Shown here: piece by piece, positions 1 to 10,171 of the stretch
How positions within the stretch are numbered: the first letter of the stretch is position 1
Layout: every line of letters starts with the position of its first letter
NCBI GenBank assembly: GCA_037042185.1
Contig: JAXQJY010000018.1
Span: 62,001-126,000 of the forward strand
DNA: 64,000 nt
DNA from: Sordariomycetes sp. S80-01Y
Lineage: Eukaryota; Ascomycota; Sordariomycetes
Reading direction: 5' to 3'
Made by a program: the position numbers and the translations under genes
The notes under the pieces: model-generated
What the model was told of the DNA's origin: nothing
The model's database searches: none
Seen by the model: only the letters and a program-made list of their open reading frames with translations

Positions 1-970
1 CCCGGGAGTAGGCCAATAAATCGTTTCGACGACCTTGGGCTTAATGTTGAACTTATAGTAGAATGACACATATAACGACTGATAGTAGAGAGGCTACGAC
101 AGAGGGAAGGGTTTGGTGACGGCCAGGGAAAACGTTCGGTGATGGGACGAAACCAGCAAAGGAAAAGGCGTTGGTTCCAGCAGAAATTCCAGTGGTTGAC
201 AACTCTTACGCCAAACACACTGCGACACTCCCGCTTAATTACATCAAGACACGGCTACATGCACTTGTCTTTCCGTAATTGATGCAGTATTGTGGTGAAG
301 TTGTGGGAGCACGAAACAAATTTCAGGGGTAATTGTGTATCAGCGCTATATTCTGGCACTGAGCATCAAAAAGCTGTAGGAATCGAGGACCCGCGTTTCT
401 CTTACAGTGGCGTGGTCTTATTCTGCATAGTAATGAGACTAAACTGGCTACAAGACGCTCGAGAACCTGTACTTGCTACCAAGAACGCTCAGCGTGCGTT
501 TTGGCACCTCAGCAGTTAATCGGAAATGTTCTGAAAACCTCGATTCGGTATTTTGTGCTAAGCATGAGCTGTGGCCGCGTCAAACTATGAATAGTTTGAT
601 TGGCCTGACTTAAGTGCTCTCCGCAGAGGCACAGAAGCACAGAAACTGGTAGTAATGTCGCCTACATAGCCACCGAGTGACTAACCTCATGTCTGGGTGC
701 AGCCTGCCACGAGGCAGCTTTGAGGTAGCAGTGACAAAAGCACTGCGTTGTAGCTTTAGTGGTCAAGTCTCCGGCGGCGTTAGGTAACTGATAGAGCTCG
801 AGAACCAGCTTGTCGCGGTCTCATAACGAGGAAGAGAACGGCCACATGGATTGCCCCACAGAACAAGAACGAATCAAGGTGTAGTTGGAAAGAGTTGCGT
901 CGAATATAATTTGCCGTTTACAGTCTCAAGCTATGTTTATGAATGGCATCCCGAAGTGTTTCAGTTCAGA
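1..970. other. Intergenic, no gene seen
   Basis: Only short reading frames occur here (the longest about 75 codons), with no recognisable motif and no convincing splice structure. It lies downstream of the minus-strand bHLH gene that ends at 971. Any gene to the left is outside the window. Confidence 0.5.
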
Positions 971-1939
971 CTAGGTACAGCGCATTCCTAGGGCAATCTT
1001 CAGTCGCCCCACCTCATCTCTCAGCCATTCATTCTGATGTTTCAGAGCTAGCAGCCTCTGGCTGGCTAGATCTAGTACAGCCCCCTTGCTCAGATTCCGG
1101 TATCCATTGTTGTCACTGTCACCGTCACCATATAAACTTATTACCCCCGAATCAGAGGAATCCACTGCTTCCAAGAGTCTCAAGAAACTGCTGTTCAAAC
1201 GGCAGCGATACTTCTTTTCAACTTCGTTATGGGTGGAGGCGTGGACGGTATGACCGTCACCTCCATTCCCAACGAAGCGCGGTGCCCTGCAGGGTGCTGA
1301 GCCTTTGGCCGCCCGCGAGGACGACTCGGGCTTAGGGCTTGTCTTTCGGTGATTATCGGCTCTCGACGAGCTAACGGACCCTGCAAAACGGTTTGGCGTT
1401 GGGTGCTCTACCTCGACTGGGCGTGGAGATTGTGTGCGTCGATTCCCACGCATCGTACGTCGCTTGACGGACATCTTAGGATCAGCTGCAGCCACTTTGT
1501 GAATAGAATGAGGAGTGGGCGGCACGTAATCGACCCCGTTGATCGGATCGATCTCAAACGCAGGCCACAGCGTCGTCGGTATTGGGGCCCCTGGAGCTTC
1601 TCTCATGTCCTCATTCGGCGAAGATGTAGAACTGAGGCTATCGTCATATCCTCCCAGGATCGAGATATCCTGGAGGAAGGGTGATGCAAACATCTCGGAG
1701 TAGATGCTGCTGAACTCTGCCGGAGACAAGCATGCGTCGGATGAGTAGTTCAGAGACGGCTAAGTAAGGTATGCAGTCAGCGATTGGTCTGGATGGAGCG
1801 ATTTGTGACAATATAGCGAGTGAATAATGGGTCTTACCAGACTAGAGTGCCTTGAGTCTGTCATGAAATTGTCGAGCGTTGCATCGCCGTCCATGTCGTT
1901 GGGAACAACGCACGTCTTGGGTGTAGGCAGTTGCTGCAT
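971..1939 (-). CDS. SREBP-type bHLH transcription factor 1
   Basis: Predicted 296-aa nuclear regulator in two exons, 1939-1838 and 1759-971, with a 78-nt intron (GTAAGA...CTTAG) that keeps the frame. The start is the first ATG of the upstream exon (peptide MQQLPTPK); the downstream frame alone has no ATG at its head. The C-terminal third carries the bHLH: basic region HNEVEKKYRCRLN, helix 1 SSFLRLLEAV, a long Gly/Asp-rich loop, helix 2 LSKGAVLDLASQRLLAL, then a short leucine-rich tail EWLRDEVGRLK. The Tyr in EKKYR is the hallmark of SREBP-family bHLH proteins, and long loops are common in fungal members. No transmembrane segment is present, so it would not need membrane release and resembles the soluble SrbB class rather than SrbA. 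The middle is Ser/Arg/Pro-rich and probably disordered. A paralogue lies at 12904-13790. Family assignment is firm; a role in hypoxia or sterol control is inference. Confidence 0.85.
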
Positions 1940-2643
1940 TTTGGAAAGTTGAAATAAAAACAGGTTGAAACGCAATGGGTTTGCGCTTTGAGGTAAAAGA
2001 TCGCTCTGGTTAGCTTCGTAACGAAGCTGCCCGAGGAGATGCGTGCATTTCTTTTGTACTCAAGCCATCATGCCACAATGCTGCTGTGAAACCTGGATAC
2101 TCGGTACCGCAGCAGGCGGAGCACACGTCGGGAGATGGCGGTTCCCTGGCCGACGCCTGTAGTCCGGCTACGCGATGTGGCGGCGGACTCCTTGGACTTA
2201 GAGCACTCGGAAGGCTCGGGAGGTTCGGGGTCGGAATCATTCGGCACGTAGGGTATTCCAAGCTGAGTCTGCACGGAGGGCATCGCCGCGAGGCTCCGAG
2301 GACTTGATAATCGGAGGCCACCGATCCTACAGGAGAGGGACTGTACTCTTTCTATGCATTTGTTCGACACTAAAGACGACTACCCACTAATCGAAAAAGG
2401 CTTTGTTCTGACCCTCCACGGCACCCGAACGAGTGTTCAGACAGATGTGTCCTTGGGCTCAAGGACACCTAGCATACCACACCACGAGCCTGGGCCTGTC
2501 TCCGCAGCCTGTTCGCAAATATGTAAAACAATGCACATAAAAGCCTACCGCCCAACGAAAGGCATAGTTATAGTGCGTACTTTAGGCGTTCCAAACACAT
2601 CAGCACGAGGGCCAGGCTTCACCATAAAATAAAATGAAGCCCC

Positions 2644-2683
2644 CGGTCATTGTGACACCGGTCATTGTGACACCGGTCATTGT
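2644..2683. repeat. Short tandem repeat, 15-bp unit
   Basis: Two exact copies of the unit CGGTCATTGTGACAC (2644-2658, 2659-2673) are followed by a third that matches for about 10 bases and then diverges. The unit contains the partial palindrome GTCATTGTGAC. It is non-coding and of unknown role. Confidence 0.8.
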
Positions 2684-4300
2684 TGTCACAGAACCTTGAC
2701 CCACTGGCAGACAGCCAGGATCATTTCGACTTGTAGACGATGGCTCTCTGAACAATTGAGAGGCAATCGTACTGTGTATATATCCAGTAGTACCATGACT
2801 GCCGGAGTCGGCCACACGGGACAGTGAAGGGTCATGTGGTGATACGATAGATTGAAAACCTGCACAGACGAGCCATCGTGAGCAAATGTATACTTGTACT
2901 GACAAGCCTGGCTACGTACTTCTGCGGATTTATCACCTCTTACTGATGAATTCATCGTGACTGCAGCTTCGAATCCACGCATAGGTCCGAGCCAGTCACC
3001 GTCACTGCCTGTGATTCACGCTGCTTATTATCCTAGAGCGCTGCCAATGACGAACAAAGCGACCGAGCCATGACGATGTGGCCAGGAATTTGCAGGGAAT
3101 ATGTACTGCAGTGCTACAGAGAAGAATCTCCCGTTGCTTATACTTTATTGTTCATTGAGTAAGCTTCTGGGATGTGGTATTTGTGTTTTTTTGTTTGTTT
3201 TCAGGTATCTCTCCCAACGCGCTCTAAATATTCTCGGCTGAATTACATTGCTCGCTTGTTTTGGTTCTATGAATGCTCGTGGGTTTGAAGTCAAGCCCGA
3301 AGCGGAGGTATAGTACCTATTCAATGAAAATTATCCCAAACGTTGAATGGACCCTATGGAGACCACAAGCACCAAGTCCCACCGCTCAAGGGGGAACAAC
3401 ACGAGCGAAGTGATTTTGTCGAGAAGACTGGTTCGAGAGCAACCTATGAAACGCCGCACCACTATCAAAAATCCAGGCTCCTATGTGGATGTGACAGGAG
3501 CCAAGATGCAGGGTCAGAGAGGTGGTCTCGCCAAAGAGTGGAACATAGTCCGAAAGTCATTCTATCTTACAACTCAACACCACGTGGCATGCTTCAATCA
3601 AGCAATTTTGCCGAAAGTACACGTACGAGGGTCTGCGGATACGTTTCCGCACTTTGCCTTGTTAGACTGCAGTTCACGCATAGTCAGCAATCTCTTAAGC
3701 AGTCGAAGTCAGACCAAACTGATGCAGCGCACGCTATCTGTCACAATCTGTACCCCTTTCATGCCTTTCCTATCTGCATCTCGCTCCCTTTCAGCGTCAC
3801 CTGTGCATGTGCAAAGAGAACGGCGAGCTTACAACTGCTTTTGATGCTACGGATCTGAATGATGCCAAGGCTCGCAGCGGACGAGACCTCCCTGTTGAAA
3901 TAGACCAGATCTGGTGAAGTCCTGTGTTGTGGATTCGTTTCGCCAAGGCTGCATTCCTCTAACCATGTCGAAACCCTGTCGCCGCTGTGAGCTCATTGAT
4001 GCAGGGAACGGAATATAAGGCTTTTAATTGCCCAAGCCGTCACAACACGGCAGCGGAACACATATGTGAAAGCACTTATTAGCAATATTTCGGGGGGCTG
4101 GAGGCAATTTGCAATCTGTACATATAGATGCAAGCATAGGCAGGCCTAGCCAAAAGGAATGTTTTGAACGCGAAGTCCGCTTTGCGACTTAGCATAAGGG
4201 GACTCTGGGAGGGGAATAGCACTCCAAATGAAAAGTCGGCGGCCCTGACGTTGGCATTCTTCTGCCATCATACCATAGTCATGCCATGCCCGAGGCTTGA

Positions 4301-4311
4301 TGTGGCGTGAT
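4301..4311 (-). promoter_or_regulatory. SREBP-site-like motif, one mismatch
   Basis: The minus strand reads ATCACGCCACA, one base off the fungal SREBP (SrbA) consensus RTCA(T/C/G)(C/G)CCACY as I recall it. It is not close to a confident start codon: bHLH gene 1 begins 2.4 kb away. It may be chance. Confidence 0.15.
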
Positions 4312-5725
4312 GAGTGCCCTGTGCACCAAGATCCTCATGTTACCACCAGTCATTTGATTTGGCATTGAGTTTTGGATTCAGCATTTATATACATCTATCG
4401 TGACACGCCTTAACGCCAGCTGTAAGAATCCAGAGCTGAGGAGTCTTTTCCGACACAGCTGCGAGGATCCCCCCACCCAAGTGCATAACACTGACCGCTC
4501 CCGCAAGGAAAGGATTCAAATTAAAGCTTGTTATCGACGTGTCTGCCATCTCACTCTACCCAGAACGCTGCCGCGCTACTGGCGTTAGTGACACCTTCTC
4601 CGAGACTCGACAATCCCTCGAGAACTCCCATCACTAAATTGGCCAGACAATGCACAACTTCAATTAACCCTCTCAGCAAGACGATCATAATCTATTTACG
4701 GACATCCGCGAAACTGTGAAGCGTCACTCCGTTGAGCTCAAGCTACCCGATATCGTCGTCGCTGGAGACCTCTCGCTGGTGTGAACGGATCCCCGGACAC
4801 TGCTCCTTCAGGCGTAGATCAAGTGGCCAAATATAAAAGAAGGTTTCGCATCGGTGGTATTAGGGGCTGAATTTCAACAGGGAGCCTCCGGCGCGATGGA
4901 AGAAGCACCCCAACTCACTCATGTCCTCACTCATGGACGGCGCCGCTTCTGCGCTCGATTCACAACACCTTGTCTTGTCCGCAGCTTCAAGCCTACAACT
5001 ACCGTCAAGAAGAACAGTCGTGGCGAAGACAGCTCTAACAAACCCAAGCTACCCCCTTTGTCGCCTTCTGCTCCCTCGACAGGCGGTGCATCACAACCTG
5101 CGGCAGAGGATGGGGAGCATTCGAGCTCAACTATGATCCTGCCCGGGTTCCTTGCTTGATGATTGCAACATCCCAGTTCTTCTACCCACTTAGAGAGCTG
5201 GTGAAACGACAACATTATTATCTATGGCATTACCAGCTTCCAAGTCTTGGGGTATTGAATACCCGTGCGAGAAGACTTTGTTGGTCAGCACCAAGCACTC
5301 ACTTTGTTCAAGACTGCCGTCGCGATCGCGTTCCACGACGGAGCCGCCCTGCTTGAGAGTCCGTTTACCTCTAGCACACCCAGAAGACCCCGTCCTCCGC
5401 AATCCACGCAGAGTCGAGGGCAGATTGATGTTATGATCAGGGTATGGGACTTGGCAGAGTGAGCTACTTCGCCAACCTTGCAGCTGCAAAACGGAAACAG
5501 GAGTTTTCTCGAGAGACAGGGGATAAGGGCTTACCGCCCCGGGTCTTTCTCCCCACATTAATGCTAAATTTCCTGGGTATCGAAGGCTACTGGTACCACA
5601 TGCGAGTCGCATGTCCGAGTATCAAACGAACTAGGGCAGATAGATCCGACAAAGCACACTGTTCTCTATTCAATATGGCGGAATGCAATCAGACTCAACA
5701 TAAAGTATTGACTGTTTTCATCTTG

Positions 5726-6599
5726 CTAGGAAGATTCTAGAAGGCCGTCCAGTATTTTATCGACCATCCATCTCAGTAGCGTCTCAATATCGGCATCAAC
5801 AGGTGCCTCTCTCAGCACCTCGATACCGACTCTTTCCAACACGTCTTCCCTAAATCTCCCCTCAACGTCCCCGTTTTCGAACATCCAAGCATGATAATTC
5901 ACGTAGTTATGCCAGACAACCTTCTCCAAATACGCAGGCGGGTCAGCCCAGTATCCCTCACGCACGATGTACCCATTTCTCTCAAGACGACGCGCCTTAA
6001 CCTGTGCATATGAGGCACGTAGGAAGAACTTCAGATCAAATTTCGGCTGTATAAGAGCCATGGATGGGCCGTAGAGGAGAAAGCCCTCGACGAGGCAAAG
6101 GAAGCGAGGCGTGTTGACGACGGGGCCATGTGGGAGAAGAGAAGAGACCTTAGATCGTAGGGCGGCGATGGTCGACGGGGTAACGGAGCACTTGCCACCA
6201 AGATTTAGGTGTTCCTCGACATGCGAAGAAGGCTGCATCATTTGTCAAACATCATTGCCCTGGTTACCACAAATATGATCGAGGGAACTTACAGGTACAG
6301 ATGCGTGTTGTTCAACGTGAGAGAGTGCGTCTGCTAAATCTCGAAAGTTAACAGCGTCGGCGCAGTCCCAATCGAGAAAACCATTGTTTGATGGCACTCT
6401 GTGAAAGTCATTGCATGAACCCGAGAGTACTACATATTACTCTCCATATTACTTACGCTGCTTTTTGTTTATAAAAGTCATCTTCGTGGACGACACCGGA
6501 CTTGGGAAAGATACGCTGGAGGACGTGTGCAATGGTTGACTTGCCACTGCAAGAACAACCTGAGATGCCTACTATGAAGGCTTTTTTATCTGTGGGCAT
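5726..6599 (-). CDS. NRK1: Nicotinamide riboside kinase
   Basis: Predicted 251-aa cytosolic kinase that phosphorylates nicotinamide riboside to NMN for NAD salvage. Three exons: 6599-6457, 6398-6293 and 6232-5726; introns of 58 and 60 nt both begin GTAAGT, and the frame is continuous. The start ATG (MPTDKKAFIVG) lies directly before the P-loop GISGCSCSGKST at residues 11-22. Next come the substrate-site segment HEDDFYK, then NGFLDWDCADAV and the lid-region peptide FFLRASYAQVKARR. The length and the order of motifs fit eukaryotic NRK1, of the uridine kinase-like P-loop family. The last exon alone is open upstream into its intron, so a simple ORF call would give a false N-terminus. The gene stands alone between long intergenic regions and is the first metabolic gene of the proposed pyruvate/NAD island. 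Confidence 0.85.
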
Positions 6600-7465
6600 T
6601 ATAAGAAAATGCTATCCTTTGCCGTTTAGAACGGTGCGATCTGGGCTTGGTGCAGCTTCAGTATTAATTAATTGCAATAAGTAAACGCGCAATTATCCAG
6701 GACATCGAACATTGAACGGATGGTCGAAAGCACAAGCTACTGTGATTCAGTTATCTAGGAAGCTGCATATGACCACTAGAGTGATCCTCAGTCATCCTCG
6801 AGCGTGGAGTGATTGAAAAGCTGTGGTTATAACATCTGACCACATGCGATCGCCTACAGCATTTCCTGCCCCGGCTTCTTAGCGCATGCCGAGTTGACTG
6901 CAGCGCTGAGATCAAATCAGCCCTAACAGTCAAGCATGATCAAGTCGTCAGTCACAGTGTCCCAGTAGATGACACGTCAGGCTACGGCGTCGAATGACAA
7001 TAGAGACTCGTATGATTGAGCACGGTCAGACCATCACTCCCTCGAATCTCTGAAGTATATTCAATAGACTCCTGTTGTGTAAGAAGCGTTACGACCACTG
7101 ACACGAGGTCCCGAAATACACCATTTGCCTCAGAAATCCAAAAGATTCCGGCAAATTCGTGCTGGTCCAACGAGCGCAGTTTCAATACATGCCCCAGACA
7201 TCGTTGGTTTGCCGGATAGTCTTGGGCAATCGCCATTCACCTCGCCCTAATGCATGTAATAGATATTGGCGATAGTGCTATATTCGGTAAGCCATTGACT
7301 TAGAGATCCAGGTGTAACATATATCAACTGGCCTGTGACCGCTGCTCCGAGTGTTTCAGGAATCTTCCCCGAACACCGTTTCAAGCAAACGTTGATACTC
7401 GTGACCAGGCTTAAACACATCAAGACTCTCGAGAAAGTCAAAAAGTAAACTGTACATACATCATC
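6600..7465. other. Intergenic upstream of the kinase gene
   Basis: Presumed promoter of the minus-strand NRK gene. Minus-strand frames at 6982-7236 and 7247-7441 are short and unrecognised. Confidence 0.4.
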
Positions 7466-7621
7466 ATGGAAAACGCAGATATTGTTGCTGGGCGCAGTAA
7501 CGAGAAAACCAAGCAGAATCCAAAGTTTGACCCTGCCAGCGACGGTCCACCAAAGACACTTCCCCAGGACATCAAAGAAGTGCTGGAGAGCTTAGGGTCT
7601 ATCTATTTCTCAGATGAATGA
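7466..7621 (+). CDS. Possible 51-aa small protein
   Basis: An ATG in good context (CATCATGG) opens a 51-codon frame beginning MENADIVAGRSNEK and ending with an acidic LGSIYFSDE. The composition is rich in Glu, Asp, Lys and Pro, like a small soluble fungal protein rather than random sequence. No family is recognised and no intron is evident. It could equally be a chance ORF or the first exon of a longer gene. Confidence 0.2.
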   Translation: MENADIVAGRSNEKTKQNPKFDPASDGPPKTLPQDIKEVLESLGSIYFSDE

Positions 7622-7798
7622 GAAGGTTGGGAATTTCATATTCAAACCTCAAGGTCAGCAATTTCTTTACATGCATCATCCCCAGTATAGTGGCTCGTTG
7701 CAAGGTGCAATGCGGCATAGTAGGCATTTTAATCGCGCCTCATGACTTTGATTCGCGCGCTAGTGCTCATACTGGCAATCTATGTATAGATTGACGGC

Positions 7799-8075
7799 TT
7801 ACGGGTGCGTATACTCAGCTTTCGAATTGCCTGACCGTTTGAATTCAAGGATGGGGTGATCACAAGATCTCGACCACCATTTGTGTCCCGAGGTGTTATG
7901 TTCCATTGCCCCGGGGCTGCCGCTGGCTGTGCATCAACCTTAGCGCTACTATTAGACCATGTTCCAAGTCCCATTTCTTACTTAGTTCTTGAACTTCAGA
8001 TTTTGCTGGTGCCTTGAGGGTGTGCTTATGGCGATACTGTGGCGGAGTGGCGGGGAATCGCGATTGTTGTGCCAT
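7799..8075 (-). CDS. Possible 73-aa two-exon small protein
   Basis: The minus strand has an ATG at 8075 (MAQQSRFPATPPQYRHKH), an exon to 7982, a donor GTAAGA, a 55-nt candidate intron ending GCACAG, and a second exon 7926-7799 ending in TAA. The spliced frame is continuous and yields a basic, aromatic-rich tail with the segment HKWWSRSCDHPILEFKRS. The unspliced frame runs on differently, so the model rests only on splice signals. I do not recognise the family. It lies just downstream of the 3' end of the pyruvate decarboxylase gene. Confidence 0.3.
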
Positions 8076-8476
8076 GGTGCGAGGAATAAGGCCACGAGAC
8101 AGCGATGGTTTTCCAGTCGGTAAGGCGTTGATGAGAAAATGAAACTGAAAAATATCCCCAAAAGATGCGTTCAAAAAGCCAATCATATCCATGGCACACG
8201 GAATTTCAAACAGCAAGACGTTGCAGAGTTCCCATGAAAGCACGTGGTTTCCCTCCTGTTTTTGTGACCAACTAATGCAGCAGATAATGAGAGTAGGACC
8301 CATCATATTCGAGTGTAAAAGAGGGCTATACTATTCAAGGTCGTCGTATTTGAGTTACTTTTACGTTCTATAAGCTAGCAGACATCTGCGTTTCTCGCCA
8401 GATTGAAGGCAGATATATGCTATGCGCAGTCGAACATGGGGTAGAACCCGCTTACGGCGTCAATTTTATGCCGGCA

Positions 8477-10171
8477 CTATAGTGCAACAGGGCGACGAGC
8501 ATTAGCAGCCGCAACAAAATGGCCCCACGTAATGAGCTCCCTGCTACAGTCGTCCTGGTGAATGATACACTCGATCAGTGTCGGTCCATTCTGGTGCGCT
8601 ATAGCCCTCTCGAATGCTGCGGACAGCTCATCCGCGGACTGTGCCTTGATCCCAAGAGGGCGTCCGCCTTCATCTCCCGAGCTGAATGCCTCAACCAACC
8701 GTGCATAATTCCAATTTTGTATACGGTTATACAGCCCGTCATGGATCTCAGCCTCGATCGTGTAACCCCTGTTGTTCATCAGGACAATAATGATAGGGAG
8801 GTGATGTCTGACCATTTGCGAAACCTCCTGGACGGTCATCTGAAAAGCTCCATCGCCCACCAAGACTATCGCTCTTTTCCCTGGCTTTGCAAGTACATAG
8901 CCGAATGAAGCAGGAATTGTCCATCCGATGTGGCCCCACTGCATCTCGATTTGGAACTCTGCTCCACGCGGAAGACACAGTTGAATACCATTGAACCACG
9001 AGTCCCCCGTTTCGGCGAATACCGTCGTCTCAGAGGTCAAGAGAAGTTGAGTTTGTCGAGTGATTTCCTTGCGCATCAGCTTGCTAGGACCACGTGCCGC
9101 GAAATCAGGGGGATGGTCAACGCGCAGACGGTTGTATTCGATGATGGTGTTGTCGTTCCAGCTCACATTTAGAGCAAGCCCGGATAAGAAGTCATTGAGG
9201 TTGACACGAGTAAACTGGGCGTGCCGGCCAGGTATAGACACGGCGTTCATATCGGCAGTCAGCTGTGGGATGTTGGGTAAGGCTGTCCATCCAACAGTAC
9301 TGTAGTCGGTAAAGACTGTACCAACACAAAGGAGCGTGTCAGCCCAATTGACGATGGCGTCAGCAGCTAAGGTGCTGACCTGTCCCCAAAAGATGCCCGC
9401 GAATTGGGCATGGTTCTCCGGGAACGAGCCCTTGGCCGCTGGCTGGAGAACGACAGCGCACCCGATGGCCTCAGCTAGTAGCAGCAGCTCCTCCTCCGCA
9501 CCAGCCCTCTGTAACTTTGGCCCTACAAGCATGACGGGCTTTTTTGTGGTATTGAGATACTCCGACGCCTTTTTAATTGCCATGTCTAGCGCATTTGTGT
9601 CACTTGGTGCAGATTCGACGATGGAGCTGGCGGGTCCTGGTTGTGCGCATCGTTCGTTGGATAGATTGGTCGGAACTTCAATGTACGCCGGCTTTGACTC
9701 GAGAAGGGCTGTTCGAATGGCTCGGTCGATCAGCTCCGGGGCTTGGTCGGCGTTCTTGATAGCCACGGCGCAGCATGTGATCTTCTTGGCCATTTCGAGC
9801 TGGTAACTGAAATCATCTTCTCCGAGTGTATGGTGCAACAAGTGCCTGTTCACATCGTTTGTGTTTGGCGCGCCACTGATCAAGATGACAGGCAGATTCT
9901 CCGCATAGGCGCTACCGATTCCATTGAATGCTGAAAAGGCGCCAACACTGAAAGTTACGACACAAGCACTTGCGCCATTGGCGCGTGCATAGCCTTCGGC
10001 GGCTAGGGAGCAGTTGAGTTCGTTGGTGCATCCCACCTCGGTCAAGTCTGGATGTGCTTCAAGTTTGTCGAGGAGAATAAGATTGTAGTCCCCAGGCACA
10101 ATAAAATGATGACGGATTCCGATATGAGCAAGCCTCTCCGCAAGGTACTTGCCCACTGTAAAGAAAGGCAT
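8477..10171 (-). CDS. Pyruvate decarboxylase, bacterial/plant-like
   Basis: Single-exon 564-aa thiamine-diphosphate enzyme that converts pyruvate to acetaldehyde and CO2, the committing step of ethanol fermentation. Visible signatures: TNELNCSLAAEGYAR with the catalytic Glu at about residue 51; the His pair in HLLHHTLGEDDF at 113-114; AETGDSWFN near 387; EMQWGHIGWTIP near 409; and the ThDP/Mg motif from GDGAF (439) to NNRGYTIE (466-473). The length equals the usual 560-570 aa. As I recall them, these segments run closer to Zymomonas and plant PDC than to yeast Pdc1. The absence of introns also sets it apart from several spliced neighbours. The start MPFFTVGKYLAERL matches the family N-terminus exactly. 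It is cytosolic. With the PPS and LDH genes further right it forms a pyruvate-using set. Confidence 0.95.
   Translation of the reverse strand: MPFFTVGKYLAERLAHIGIRHHFIVPGDYNLILLDKLEAHPDLTEVGCTNELNCSLAAEGYARANGASACVVTFSVGAFSAFNGIGSAYAENLPVILISGAPNTNDVNRHLLHHTLGEDDFSYQLEMAKKITCCAVAIKNADQAPELIDRAIRTALLESKPAYIEVPTNLSNERCAQPGPASSIVESAPSDTNALDMAIKKASEYLNTTKKPVMLVGPKLQRAGAEEELLLLAEAIGCAVVLQPAAKGSFPENHAQFAGIFWGQVSTLAADAIVNWADTLLCVGTVFTDYSTVGWTALPNIPQLTADMNAVSIPGRHAQFTRVNLNDFLSGLALNVSWNDNTIIEYNRLRVDHPPDFAARGPSKLMRKEITRQTQLLLTSETTVFAETGDSWFNGIQLCLPRGAEFQIEMQWGHIGWTIPASFGYVLAKPGKRAIVLVGDGAFQMTVQEVSQMVRHHLPIIIVLMNNRGYTIEAEIHDGLYNRIQNWNYARLVEAFSSGDEGGRPLGIKAQSADELSAAFERAIAHQNGPTLIECIIHQDDCSRELITWGHFVAAANARRPVAL

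Larger units (their letters stand above)
1940..5725. other. Long intergenic stretch with weak ORFs
   Basis: No gene is recognised in nearly 3.8 kb. A GC-richer patch at 2010-2330 is open on both strands but matches nothing I know. Overlapping plus-strand frames at 3343-3858 (up to 171 codons) are Ser/Arg-rich and lack family motifs. Around 4725-5130 a plus-strand stretch reads weakly like the start of a dynamin GTPase domain, but stop codons interrupt it. The sequence may hold relics. Confidence 0.4.

Noticed and set aside
2010-2370. Overlapping open frames on both strands
   Set aside because: GC-rich patch without start context, splice signals or recognisable motifs; open frames are expected from composition.
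3343-3858. Two overlapping plus-strand ORFs of 165-171 codons
   Set aside because: Composition looks random (Ser/Arg/Cys-rich) in both frames and no family motif is present; kept only as a note in the intergenic entry.
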